Source of the DNA: Salminus brasiliensis
Lineage: Eukaryota; Chordata; Actinopteri; Characiformes; Bryconidae
NCBI RefSeq assembly: GCF_030463535.1
Contig: NC_132878.1
Location: 37,640,261 to 37,704,260 of the forward strand
DNA: 64,000 nucleotides
Reading direction: 5' to 3'
Shown: piece by piece, positions 12,153-24,428 of the stretch
Layout: each line of letters begins with the position of its first letter
How positions within the stretch are numbered: the stretch's first letter is position 1
Notes under the pieces: model-generated
The model's input: the letters and a program-made list of their open reading frames with translations, nothing else
What the model was told of the DNA's origin: nothing
Databases searched by the model: none
Program-made: the position numbers and the translations under genes

Positions 12153-15023
12153 CTCATTAACTAAACTCTGCGTTTTCTGTTTAATGTGGGCACAGTTTAA
12201 AACTGTAGCGTTTACAATTCCCCTCAGCCTTCTCTCCTCCTCTCTCCTCCCCTCTTCTCCTCCTTCATTTCCTTTCCTCTCGTAGCCTTTGCTGTAGAGG
12301 AGGACTGGTGGCTTTCACAACGTCCTTACCTGGGAAAACACACATAATCAGCTCTAATAAAAAGTGTGATTCATTCGCCAAAGCCCTAAATTCAGCTAAT
12401 TGTACCGTTCCTAATCTTTGAGCGTATTATTCATTAACCACTCGATGAGTGTACGCATTCTTTACCTGTAGCCCATGCTGTCAGGTTGATTCACTGTAGA
12501 TTTTACACACCATGCCTTAGGGACAGGTCCGATACTTTACATAGCTGAAGTGGAGCAGACTTGCACATCAAAGGCAGAGCGTTCTCCCAAACTCTCCCGC
12601 TCTCTCTCTCTCTTTCATAGACATACACACAAAAAGAGCAAGTGTAAGCCACCATTAGAGTCAGTGACCACAGTAAATCACAATAATTCATCAGATTATA
12701 GCTCTTTGAGTCTCTCAGCCCCCCCTCTCTCTCTTTTCCTCTCTCTCCCTCCTTCTTTCCATCTTTCTGCCATGCATAGTTGAGATCTCGGCCCCTTTTT
12801 GTATTAGTGGAAAAGGGCGGTACAATTCAGGTGTGTAATTTATACTCTGATAGTACCTGCAATTTCACGTCTGGCTGGAAAAGAAAATTTGTCTGGCCAA
12901 GTAAATCTCAGATGCACTGCAGATCAGGCACATCAGAGACGTCTTGGGTAACTTTTTAAGCTATTTGATGGATTGCCTTGCCAACGCGTGGGAGAACTGG
13001 CCGAGGTTTGTTAGGCCCCAGTAAACGCGGCCCACGAGTGGTATTTGCTGGTAAAAAAAAAGTGGTGAAATCCCAACAGGCACTTCTGTACACTGGTAAA
13101 AGTATAAGATCCTTGAGGAAGCTTCAATGAAAGGCTTTTAGAAGAAAATGCTTCCCTGAAGGTTCCTCCGCAGTACCTCCAAAAGTTCCTTAAGCACAGG
13201 AAGAACCAGCGCTGGTGATGCTTAGGAGTGCACAGACCCTACGTTTGATCTGTCTTACCTGTCGTTTCTCAGACCCGCTTCTCATCACCAGGTGCGGTGG
13301 AAATGCCCCGGGGCTGAGGGGCGGGACTTCCTATCCTTTGCATTTAACAGAAATCTGTCAGTCAAACATAAATCTCCAGCACAGTCATGGTTGTGGGCAC
13401 AGAGGGGAGGAGCGGGGAGCTTTACGGGTAAAGGCTCTCAGGAATGTGTCCGAGGGCCTATACACCTGAACCGACCTCACGTGGGATATTCGAAAGCCTA
13501 GAAAGTCGGCTGTTAAAGTTTAGCTTCGTGGCTTTGATGTATGCTGAAAAAACGACAGTTTGAGCTGTTTTGTATCCATATGCGCTGCCATATACACAGT
13601 TTTGCTGTGAGGGCTGAGTACACTGTTGGAAATGTATTTAGTAACATATTCATTAAAAACAACGTTCAGAATTATGTACGTTAATTGTTTTACTCATGTC
13701 ATTTCTTTGATAATAGATTTAATTGAAATTGTGCTTTGAAATCCCTTGAGCAGGACTGCCAACTACCTTGTGAAGTCAGGACGCTTTATGGTAAATGGAC
13801 ACTTATAAAAGCTATATAGGATGAGTACTGTGTTTTGTGAGCTGTCTAAAAGTGAAACTCACACATGAGCTTAATACAACGCCGATGCTCATCTTACCAT
13901 AGGAACATGTTCCCTGGTGCAGCACATTTATACACAGCAAAATGGAAACTTGTCTTGGACCACATCTACTGATTCGTTCATCATCATCATCGTTTTGACA
14001 TTATGTGAATCTGGCAGCTTTTATTTACATGGGTTTAAACCTCCCTGATAAATGGACCAATAGAAATGCTCCAAAATAACATTCCACCTATATATATATA
14101 TATATATATATATATCAGCAAAGTTTGGACACACCTGGTTAAATGTGTGCTGATCATCATCTTAAATAGATGTGATCCCAATGCTAGAGTGACCATCTAT
14201 TTGTTTTTTTGAAAAAGCGGACACTGGAGTCACACAGATATCAGGTATGGGCTAAGGGGTTGGAAGTAGGCCTAAGTTGTAAGTTGAGCTGAAAGGAGAT
14301 AAGTGGGTCATACTGGCTTTTAAGGCTATTTATTGGTCTTGCTAAATAAGTAAGTGTGTGCGTATATTAGTGTACATAAACATACTGTAGCTGCATGGTT
14401 TCAGAGGTATTTCCAACCTCACACATACACACTGCCACAGTCCTACAGTAGAAAATAGAAAAAACTCAGTAGCCACAACACCCTAGCTACGGGGTATAGC
14501 CATGTGTCCCCAGCGTCCTCTGGTTTGAGAGGTGTGTTCACCCTCACACAAACACTGCCACTGTCCTACTTAAAACCCCTAGCTACGACATCCTAGAAAA
14601 AAACCCCAACAACACCTTGTAGTCTACTGCTACAGTTTCATTCCACTAAATTCTCTCGAAACGTCTATGCAGGTACTCTAACGGCGTGTGGTGGAGGTGT
14701 GCAAATGTGGTTTAATCACACAATAATAGCTCTAGCTAGCTTATTCAACAACTACAAAAATAACAGTACTGCCAATCCTCTTGGCACCTAAACAGCCCAC
14801 CAAACTGTTCCGAACGCTCACAAAAGTCAGTGCTGAAAGCGTGGGGGGGTGGGGGGGCGTCCTGGGTCTTGAAGGAGGCAGAGAGGCTCTTCTTTAGGAA
14901 CGATCCGAGCGTCTGGTGTCACTGTCTGTGTTTTTAAAATAGACACTCCAGCACACTCGCCTACAGCTGCAAACCATTTTCTCCTCCCAGGACTTCTTAT
15001 GTGAGGCCAAGAGTATGCTGCAT

Positions 15024-15024
<1 letters not shown>
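12150..15024. other. Intergenic; unique stretches and short repeats
   Basis: 12300-12500 and 12780-13060 are unique-looking, with homeodomain-like TAATTG and CATTAA motifs, and are candidates for conserved non-coding DNA. An (AT)n tract lies at 14090-14115, followed by GTTTGGACACACCTGGTT, a common fish transposon terminus. 13215-13500 has GC-rich open frames with no recognisable protein. Confidence 0.4.

Positions 15025-15065
<41 letters not shown>
15025..15065. repeat. (AC)n microsatellite
   Basis: About 20 AC units. Confidence 0.97.
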
Positions 15066-15067
<2 letters not shown>

Positions 15068-15839
15068 CTTGAAGTTACATAACACAGTCAGACACACACA
15101 AAGTAAGAGAATGGCCTGCAAGTTATCTCAGCAGGGATGAGGCAGATTGATTGGGAAGGGGACGACTGTACAAATCAATAGCAAGCGAGCCAGTCTGCAT
15201 GGGTGTTCAACAGTTTCTAATACATCCTATTATTCTCTATCTATCTGTGCTATGTTATCTAACTCTACAGCTACCGAACTTAACCAGTCGTGTGTGGTCT
15301 TGTGCATGTGATGCGAATGTGTGTGTGTGGATTAGTGGGAATTGCAGGTTCCTCACACCCACTGCTGCTGGTTTGGGCTAAATTACAGAGCACAGTCTTC
15401 CTCAGTGTGTGCTTGTTTGTGTATGTGTGTGTGTGCATGCGCGCATGTGAGGCTGAGCACTGCCTCACATTAACACAGCTGAGATGGGCCGTCCCACACT
15501 GTGCAGTGCTTGTTGACTTTAGCGTGAGGGATGCTCACCATCATAAATCTCTTTTTGGCCTCTTTTAATTATTCAGAAAGCAGGCTGCGCGCATGAACGG
15601 CATCAGGGTACTTTCCCCCACTCGCTCAACAACAGGACCGCCCTCTCCCTCACTTCTCGCAGACTAGGGCGGCCTCTAGAGGCAGCAGGAGGAACCTGCC
15701 TTGTTAAGGATTAGAAATGTTACTATTGTTGTGGCATATTTTGATGCAAATGCAGTTATACCTTCACATACATACATGAGAATTGTGATGATGATATAAA
15801 TGATGACAATTACCCTACTTACACATTTGTCATAATCGT

Positions 15840-16175
15840 CATAATTGCGTTAACGTGCAAGGTGGGGTCTCTATGGATCGGACTTGTTTGTCCAGCACAT
15901 TCAACAGATGCTCAATCTGATTGAGGTCTGAGGAATTTGGAGTCCAGATCTTCACTACATAACAGGAACACTCTGTAATAATCTAGCCATCACTATTTAG
16001 CCCTCGTCACTGTGTAGCTTAGATCCACTTACTTGGCCATTATCCCTGCTTCCAACACCTTACTGCTTACTTGCTGTCTAATATGACAATCCCACCCCTT
16101 GACAGGTACAACAGGAACCAGATAATCAATGTTAATCACTTCAGACGGCAGTGGTTTTAATGTTATGGCTGATTA
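15840..16175 (-). mobile_element. Internally deleted Tc1/mariner-type remnant
   Basis: Contains antisense phrases of a common fish transposase gene (GGATCGGACTTGTTTGTCCA, GATGCTCAATCTGATTGAGG) and ends AGTGGTTTTAATGTTATGGC then TGATTAATA, the usual terminus of that family. The middle of the gene is missing and no frame is open. Family recognised from memory. Confidence 0.7.
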
Positions 16176-16333
16176 ATATATCAACAAAGCTCTTTTACAT
16201 TTACACAGCCTTTAGCAGATGCTCTTACCCAGAGCCACTTACTAAGTTGTTACTTACTTAGTTGTGAACTCAGAAAGCATCCCTAGCTTGTGTGAACATG
16301 AAGAAGAACAAGAAATGATGATGCAGTTAATGG

Positions 16334-16339
16334 TTTATT
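16334..16339 (-). terminator. Likely DDX1 polyadenylation signal
   Basis: AATAAA on the minus strand (TTTATT on plus), about 265 bases past the DDX1 stop codon. It is the first canonical signal downstream of the stop. Expected cleavage is roughly 10-30 bases further left. Confidence 0.55.
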
Positions 16340-16601
16340 TAGCAGATTTTAGATTTTTTTTTTTTAGCGTGTAAGACACCCCCTCTCCCCAACAAGAACA
16401 ACGAAAATGGCCTGTTTTCACTTTTTTTTGTCATGGAAGATGATGACAAAATAACAAAACGAATGAAACCCAATTCCATATTTATATTCATCTGGGAATA
16501 TTTTACCAACAAAATTAACAAAAAGGCTCTTCATTTAGTGTTTGAACTCAATTCCTTCTGGATTTCTTTTTTAAATCTACTGTGATGTGGAGAAAGGCTG
16601 C

Positions 16602-16732
16602 TCAGAAAGCTTTAAAGAGCTGGTTGGGGAGGTATCCCAAGTGCAGAAAAGAGGTTTGTGCCTCACGCTCAAGATTAGCCAGTTCTTGTACAGTGGGAGC
16701 CAGTACATCAACGTGTCCCTTATAGAGACCAC
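16602..16732 (-). CDS. ddx1: DDX1 exon 25 (stop)
   Basis: Encodes [20 protein letters not shown] and ends [17 protein letters not shown], matching the DDX1 C-terminus. TGA is at 16604-16602. It is separated from exon 24 by a 1.9-kb intron that contains a Tc1 element. Confidence 0.96.
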
Positions 16733-16813
16733 CTGAAAGACAACAACACAACACAGAGGGTGTTACAGGTAAAGATGACAAGCCTTGGTAAAAACATACA
16801 TACATACATATAC

Positions 16814-16897
<84 letters not shown>

Positions 16898-19800
16898 TTT
16901 CTCAGCTTTTATACACATTTGAACAAAAAGTGGCATGTCCAAAATTATTCATACCCTTCTCAATAATTAATAGAAAAGCCTTTATTGGCTATTACAGCAA
17001 TCAAACGCTTCCTGTAATTGCTGACCAGCTTTTTGCATGTCTCCACTGGTATTTTTGCCCATTCATCTTTAGTGATGAGCTCCAACTCTTTGAGGTTCGA
17101 GGGTCTCCTTGCCATCACCCTGATCTTTAGCTCCCTCCACAGATTCTCAATTGGATTCAAGTCAGGACTCTGGCTGGGCCACTGCAAAACATTAATGTTT
17201 TTGTCTGCTAACCATTTCTTCACCACTTTGGCTGTGTGTTTTGGGTCGTTGTCGTGCTGAAATGTCCACCGGTTCCCAAGGCCAAGTTTCTCTGCAGACT
17301 GCCTGATGTTGTTGTTGAGAATCTTGATGTATTGCTCTTTTTTCATGGTGCCATTTACTGCGATCAAGTTCCCTGGTCCATTGGCTGAAAAACACCCCCA
17401 AAACATTAGGTTCCCACCACCATGTTTGACAGTGGGGATGGTGTTCTTAGGGTTGAAGGCTTCTCCTTTTTTACGCCAAATGGTGCACACATCATTGTGG
17501 CCAAACAATTCAATTTTTGTTTCATCTGACCATAAAACAGAACACCAGAAGTCTTCTTCTTTGTCCAGATGAGCATTTGCAAAGGTCAAGCTGGCTTTTG
17601 TGTGCCTTTTCTGGAGAAGTGGTGTCCTCCTTGGCCTGCGTCCGTGGAACCCAGCAGTGTGCAGTGTCCGTTGAACTGTCTGCCTTGAGATGTCCAGATT
17701 CACCAGGATGGCCTTGGTGGTGATCCTTGGATTTTTCTTCACCTCTCTCACTATTCTCCTGGCCAGCACAGGTGTCACTTTTGGCTTCCGACCACATCTT
17801 CTGAGATTTTCCACAGTGCGGAACGTCTTGTATTTTTTAATAATACTTTGCACTGTAGCCACTGGAACTTGAAAACATTTTGATATGTCTTTATAGCCCT
17901 TTCCTGACTTGTGAGCGGCCACAATGCACAGCCGCAGGTCCTTAGTGAGCTCCTTTGTCTTAGCCATGACTGTCCACAAACCAACTGCAGAGAGCTGCTG
18001 TTTTTCTCCTGTTGAGTTGATTAAAACAGCTGTTCCCAATGAATCAGGGTAATTAGGATGCTTTAAAACAGCTTGGACTATTTGGAATGGTATAGAACTT
18101 TGGATTTTCCCATATACTGTGACAGTTTTCAAAGGGTATGAATAATTTTGGACATGCCACTTTTTGTTCACTTATGTGTATAAAAGCTGAGAAATACTTT
18201 TTCCCACAATGATGCCTCTTGTACATCATCGTGTTATCTCCTGGGAGATGCCTGTGTCGTTTCAAGGCAAAAATATAACTTCTGGTTAAATAAAAGTAAA
18301 TTTAAGTCAAACTTTGCCAGGGGTATGAATACTTTCGGGCATGACTGTATATATATATACATAAACACAAAAAACACAACAGTATAAAACATACTTTTTT
18401 TTACAGTTATCTACAGCACTTGCATATGTGATATTTGTCTAATTAAGTAGTACACTATAGAAGAGATAGCTATGCTTTACAATACAAGAAATATGATAAG
18501 TACTAACACAATATAAGTAGTAGTATAAATAAAACACATGTAATAGGACTGAATAGCTGTCTGACATTCAGACAGTCAGTCAGTCAGTCAGACACACCTC
18601 CTGCAGCTCTACGCTGGCCGTAAGTGACCTTGCCATCAAATTCGTCCACAGGCACTTTTATGTCCGGCTCACACTGGGTAATGGTGCACTTCAGGTGTTC
18701 CTCGATATCTCCCAACAACTGAACACAAACAAAGAAAGCACAACTCTTTAGCTAAACCTGTGGACATTAAAACCCCAAAGAGAAAGTTGCTAAAACTAGG
18801 ACTGGGCAATATAATCAAAATGTTATTTAAAGACAATTTCATAATTAGGGTTGCAATATTCTGGGAATGTTCAAAGTTGGGAAATAGAAATCATCAGGAC
18901 ATATCCTGTACATGTGATGGAAGAATGAACAGTGGGGGTGTGGTCTCAATAGCCTTTCAGTGTGTAATGTACCAGGGATTGAGGAGCAGCTGTTTTGATA
19001 TCTTATTATTTTAGCCAAGACTATGCTTCAGTACTTTTTACCAACTATATGTAAGTTTCTCATTTTTAGCTTCAAACTTTCCCATTTTATTCCCATTAAT
19101 TCCAGTTAATTCCCATTATTATCAGTTTATTCCCATAGTAAATTTATTTGTATTGTTATACCTTCATGTATGCCATTGATAAACAAATGGTACATTAATG
19201 ATAGTGTATAATAGTTCCTTTAAATGATCCAATATTTCCTATAAATTCCAATAAATTCCCAGTTCACGAAATTTCCATGGAAAGTTTACATTTTGAAGCA
19301 ATTCCAAAGTTCCCAGTCCCATTTCAAAAGTTCCCATGGAAAGATTCCAGTGATTTACTGGACATTTTCCACCCTTTTGCAACCCTATTCATGATATTGT
19401 GATTATTTCATATTGCAATATTTTGACATTTTCTTTTTTGACAGTGTTCTTTAAGGGCGGACGGTATCCATGATACTCTCACTTGAAATATTGCCCACCC
19501 CTAGACCAAACAATGTCAGCCCTAATACTAACTGAAAGCCATCATCCATCATCTACAGAGTAGCAAAACTGAAATAACAAAGCAGAATAACACTAAATAG
19601 TATACTTCAATATCTAGCATCTCAGTGAACACTTGCTCTACAAAAAAAATAAATAAAAGGTGCTACAAAAGGTTCTTTGAGCGATGCTAGAAAAGAAGAA
19701 CCAATTGTGGTTCCATAAAGAACCATTTTTGTAAAAGAGATGTGACCATTAAATTGAAAGAGAACCTATACATCAAGAGAATTTTTTTTCTTCTTCATAC

Positions 19801-22800
19801 TCACACATATCTAGGACAACCATGGTTCTTCTAGGGCATTATTCAAATAACTGTGCCGGTTAAGATGATCTTGACATTATGAGCTACTGGGATAATGGGC
19901 CCAGAGTACAAGGCTGTACTCACCTCTTTTTCGTTGTACCATATAGTACAGCCTCCATCCTCCTTTAGTCTGGTGTTATAGCAGCCTCGCCCTCTGCTAG
20001 CACAGACGTGGTACCACACCTACTCATTCACAAGGATGTTTTCATGATTATCAGACCTCAAACATTTGCACTTCAACAAGTTCAACAGGACAATGATTCA
20101 TTGGTTCATTTTCTTTCTTACCTTCTCCTTTTCCATGGCCACCAGGGAAATGGCCAGACCCATCCTTCAGAAGAGGAAAAACAACAGCAAAAATCAGAAG
20201 AGGGAAAGATGCAGTCTGCTAGGATAACCCACAGGCTTGAGATGAAAGTAGTGATGTGGCGTACAGAGCCTACCTCTCAGCCCTGCCAACTCTTCCAATG
20301 CGATGCACGTAATTTTGTTTCTCATCTGGCAGAGTCACATTAATCACTGCCAAAAACAAACAAACAACAAAAGTGTGTGGCTGATGAGAGGAGGTTTCAG
20401 AGTACAAGATGTGTCAAGTGTTTACGCATGCATGCTGCATCCTAAATCAGGTGTGGCTTTGAGGTATTCTGGGCCTCTCCGCTTACCATATGGAACGCCA
20501 TGGACGTCGATTCCTCTGGCAGCCACATCTGTGCAAATCAAAAACCTCACCTCGCGTTTCTAATGCAAGAACCAGAACAAAGATTTTTTTTTAAGCTTTT
20601 CAATTATCGGAAGTATTACACATGTCTTCATTTCCCATATAATTATAAACTTTGATGTCAAAATACTTTTTTTTGCATGTATGAAGTCTGCACTGCAATT
20701 AATTTTTTATTGAATCCCCCAATAGGAATGAATAAGGACAGGATTTGTGCAGCCCTCTAATGTCACAATGATCCAAATACACCCAGACATCCACATGGGG
20801 TTACACTAGACCTGGGCAATATGGAAAAATGTTATATCATGATATTTAAAGACATTTTTTACGATATCCAATACTTATCGCAATATAGTGTCATGTAGAC
20901 AAAATGCACCAAAAACGCAAATGAACTGATAAACATGCAGTTAAACAGTATTCTTTTAAGCACTGACGATATTCACGATGAACTCATAAAAGCATACTGT
21001 ACCACAGTAACAAAATTTATCACAATGCAATAAAATATATTTATATTGCCCAGCTCCAGGTAACACAGCAACCACCCACTCGGCAACACCCTAACAAACC
21101 CCCAAGACACCATAGCAACCATGTAGCAACCACCTAGCAACCCTAGCATACCATAACTGCCGTCTACCAACCACTAAGTAAGGCAACAGCAACCCACTGA
21201 TATACCAAAGCAACCATTCAGCAAAAAGACATTTACTCCATTGTCCCTGTAACAGCCTGGGAACCACTTAGCCACGCAACCATTCAGTGTTTCCTTCAGG
21301 AACGGCACTTTTTATTAGTTACATCCTACAGTTTTTGCTTAAAAGTATGCAAATGTTTATCTCCAAACAAAAAAGCCCAGATGTCTAGTGATCCCAGACA
21401 ATGCTTTTCCAACTAAATATGGCAAATGAGTGGCTAATGTGTATCATGAGTGTATTTTGAGTGTAACTTAAAACACTCATTCATTTGAAGCTACTTTACT
21501 GAAACTCTTACATCCTTACTGCTCAAAGCATTTGCTTTTACCTTAAACCTCTCCAAGTTGTATTTACGCTCATTGGGCTTCCTGTCACCATGGAGACAGA
21601 CGCAGGAGAACTGATGTCCCTTCTTATCCGGACCTGAGCAGACAAGAGAGAGCCAGCATGTTGAGTAACCAGGTTCTTATTGTACCGTTACTGGTTTTGT
21701 TCAAACTGCACAGAAAATCAGATATATCTGTATTGCCATAATAACACCCGCTTAGTTAGACTGACTGGGGAAGGTTGGACAAAGCAAACTGGTTGCATTT
21801 ATGAGTCAACATTGATTTATAGAATTACTTAACAAGCAATTAGGTAACAGATGACTACTAGAACGATCACACTACATAACAGGCTTTATTTGTTCATCCC
21901 CCGCCCTCAACAATAGTAGTGTAGACTGACCTGTCTAGCTAGCTAAGCCTCCCAGAGACAGGCTTCAAACTCAAAACTTTACTGCAGCATCTATTAAAAG
22001 CTTCAACTCTCCCTGTTTAAGCTAGCATGGGAATCTGACTTCTATTAACTCTACTGTAGTACATAAAGAAGCACTGCGCTCTGAATGACTGATGATCAGA
22101 CTCACACAGTTGCATGTTCAAATGTAATCCGATCTTAAATCACATTTAAATTAGACTTGAAGTAAAAAAAAAAAAAAAAATTAATAATAATAATAAATAA
22201 AATATTTACAGTGGCTCTTTGTTGTTCCTGCAATGACTAACATGAACATCTAGAGCTGGCTACATGTACTGGTGGCCTCACCTCCTCCTTGTTGGATGAA
22301 GTACTGCTCCATGTTGTCACAATCAATCTTGGTCCTGCAGAAGACGATGGCCAGGTCCATCTTGTGCTCTTTGATGGCCCGCACCGTGTACTCTCCCTTC
22401 AGGATCTTTATGGCCTCTGACCACATTTCTACCACATCCCAAACAGGCTTATATAAGGGCTTCTTGAAACACAGGGCTCATGATACGTGCACATTACGGC
22501 TAAAAAGTCTGGGGACACCTCAACTTCCTTTTAAACAGTGTTCTCCAAAGTTTTGTTAACATTAAAAACCACTCACTAACACTTGCACATTTTAGCTACA
22601 TTAAGATTTATGTTTATTAAATTTACATAATAAAATCATGTTTTATGTTGTTAAAACTAATTTCTGTGGTGCAGAAGTTTGGATATTGACATTATACGAA
22701 AGGGATAATGCTTTTGATAGGCTCTGTACATTCCACAGGCTCATAGGACCGGACTGTAAAGACAGCGTAAAGCTGGTGACAGGTGTTTTAAAGGCTACAT

Positions 22801-24365
22801 ATGTAAATACAAGTGGTTACTACCTGCAGTGTTGGCTCCAGGCCTTGTGTTGTCTTTGGCGTGAACTTCATCAGTCTGTAAGAAGAAAATCAGAATATAA
22901 AAATACATCAGTGAATGACTCAATTAAATGACATCTATAATAAAGGGCTGTATTTCCCTAGACATATTCAAAGAAGTGTGAAGTAACATGGGAATTAAAA
23001 GTTTCAAAAAGTACTGTTCTTTCTCTAGTCCCTTTCTGGAAACTTCACTAAGGCTACATTCACACAGCATGTAAATTTGGCCAGAACCGATTAATTTTTT
23101 TAGGCTGTACACAATTTTTTAAAAACGTGACCTATATCCAACATTCGTCTGAACAGTTCAAACTCCTAAACTGACGCGCATCGGCAGCATCTCAAGAACT
23201 ATGAGGGGGTTCCAGTGGCTGACAGCTGGGCCCATCACCAAGAATGCTTTCAAGCTCACTGTAAAAAGGGCATGTTATTCGGCCACATCCACATCTCAGT
23301 GGGTTTGTGTTCTGTTTTTTTTTTTGCAACTTGGCTGCAGCCACGCCCTCGTGTGTTAAGATCTAGCATCTTTAGGAAGTTCTTCAAACATGGAGTAGTA
23401 ACCATATGTACCTTCTAATTTAATTTGAACAGAGACATCACCCTAAATATGTGAGGTCACTATCCCTCCCTCACTGCATAACAAAGGTGAGGTCGGATTA
23501 AAAAAAAAAAGAAAAAAAGTAAAAGTCGAATGAATTCCGATCTGGGCCACTTTTACCTTCTGTGTGAACATAGCCTATGTGTCTGATGACCAGCTCATTT
23601 ACATATCTCTACCTATTCAGTGTACCACAGTTTAGCCCCACCCACACACATCAGTTCTCAGGATTGTTCCGACTCAATACGGTATTTTGACACAATACAG
23701 AACAGACAATCAGAACAGAGCTTATTTTTCTTTCTTCAGACTTAAAAAAACAGCCCACAGAGAGTGGGAAACAGTTGTGCAAAAAGAAACCAACAGAAAT
23801 TCCTTAATCATTCCGAATATATCTTTAAATTAAGAGAGTTCCTAATTTGGAAGTTTACCCGTATATGGTTCTTGCCGAGTCTCTCCCAAATCCGGTCAGA
23901 TTTGGGGTTGACTGGCACCACAACATGATGGACAGTCTCTGGGACAGAGTCCTCCCCCTTCAGGTCCACCCAGGTGGGGAAGTGCATGATCTTTTCTGAC
24001 AGCTTCTTCACGTCAAATGAGTGCAGTGTAGCCGAACACACAATGACCTGTAGTCTTTTTCCATCTGAGGTAACCTGGGGGATCTTGTTGAAGACCCTCA
24101 TGATGAAGTCTGTGTACCCAGCTGAGAGAAGTCCGTCCTGGAAAGAACAGCAAACGGAAACATCACTGTTATTCACTGGCTACTCCTTGTGGCCAAAACG
24201 TACAAGACGCTGAAACTCATGGCAAATTCCTGCAAAGAACTTAAACTGCTCTTTAATTCCACATACACACTCATCCAGAACTAGGAAGCGGACTTGGGAC
24301 AGATCAAGCTTCCCTGTAGATATGAGATCGTCCAGTCTGCCAGGTGTGCCAACAACTATATCAAC

Positions 24366-24428
<63 letters not shown>

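Noticed and set aside
13215..13501. GC-rich overlapping open frames
   Set aside because: No recognisable protein, splice sites or codon pattern; probably non-coding.
17968..18171. 68-residue N-terminal extension of the Tc1 transposase
   Set aside because: This region is the terminal-repeat DNA of the element; the known family start is [12 protein letters not shown] at 17967.
24267..24272. Alternative donor GTGTGT within GATGAGTGTGTATGTG giving another motif II
   Set aside because: Only the GTATGT donor keeps frame with exon 16 and yields the expected 740-residue protein.
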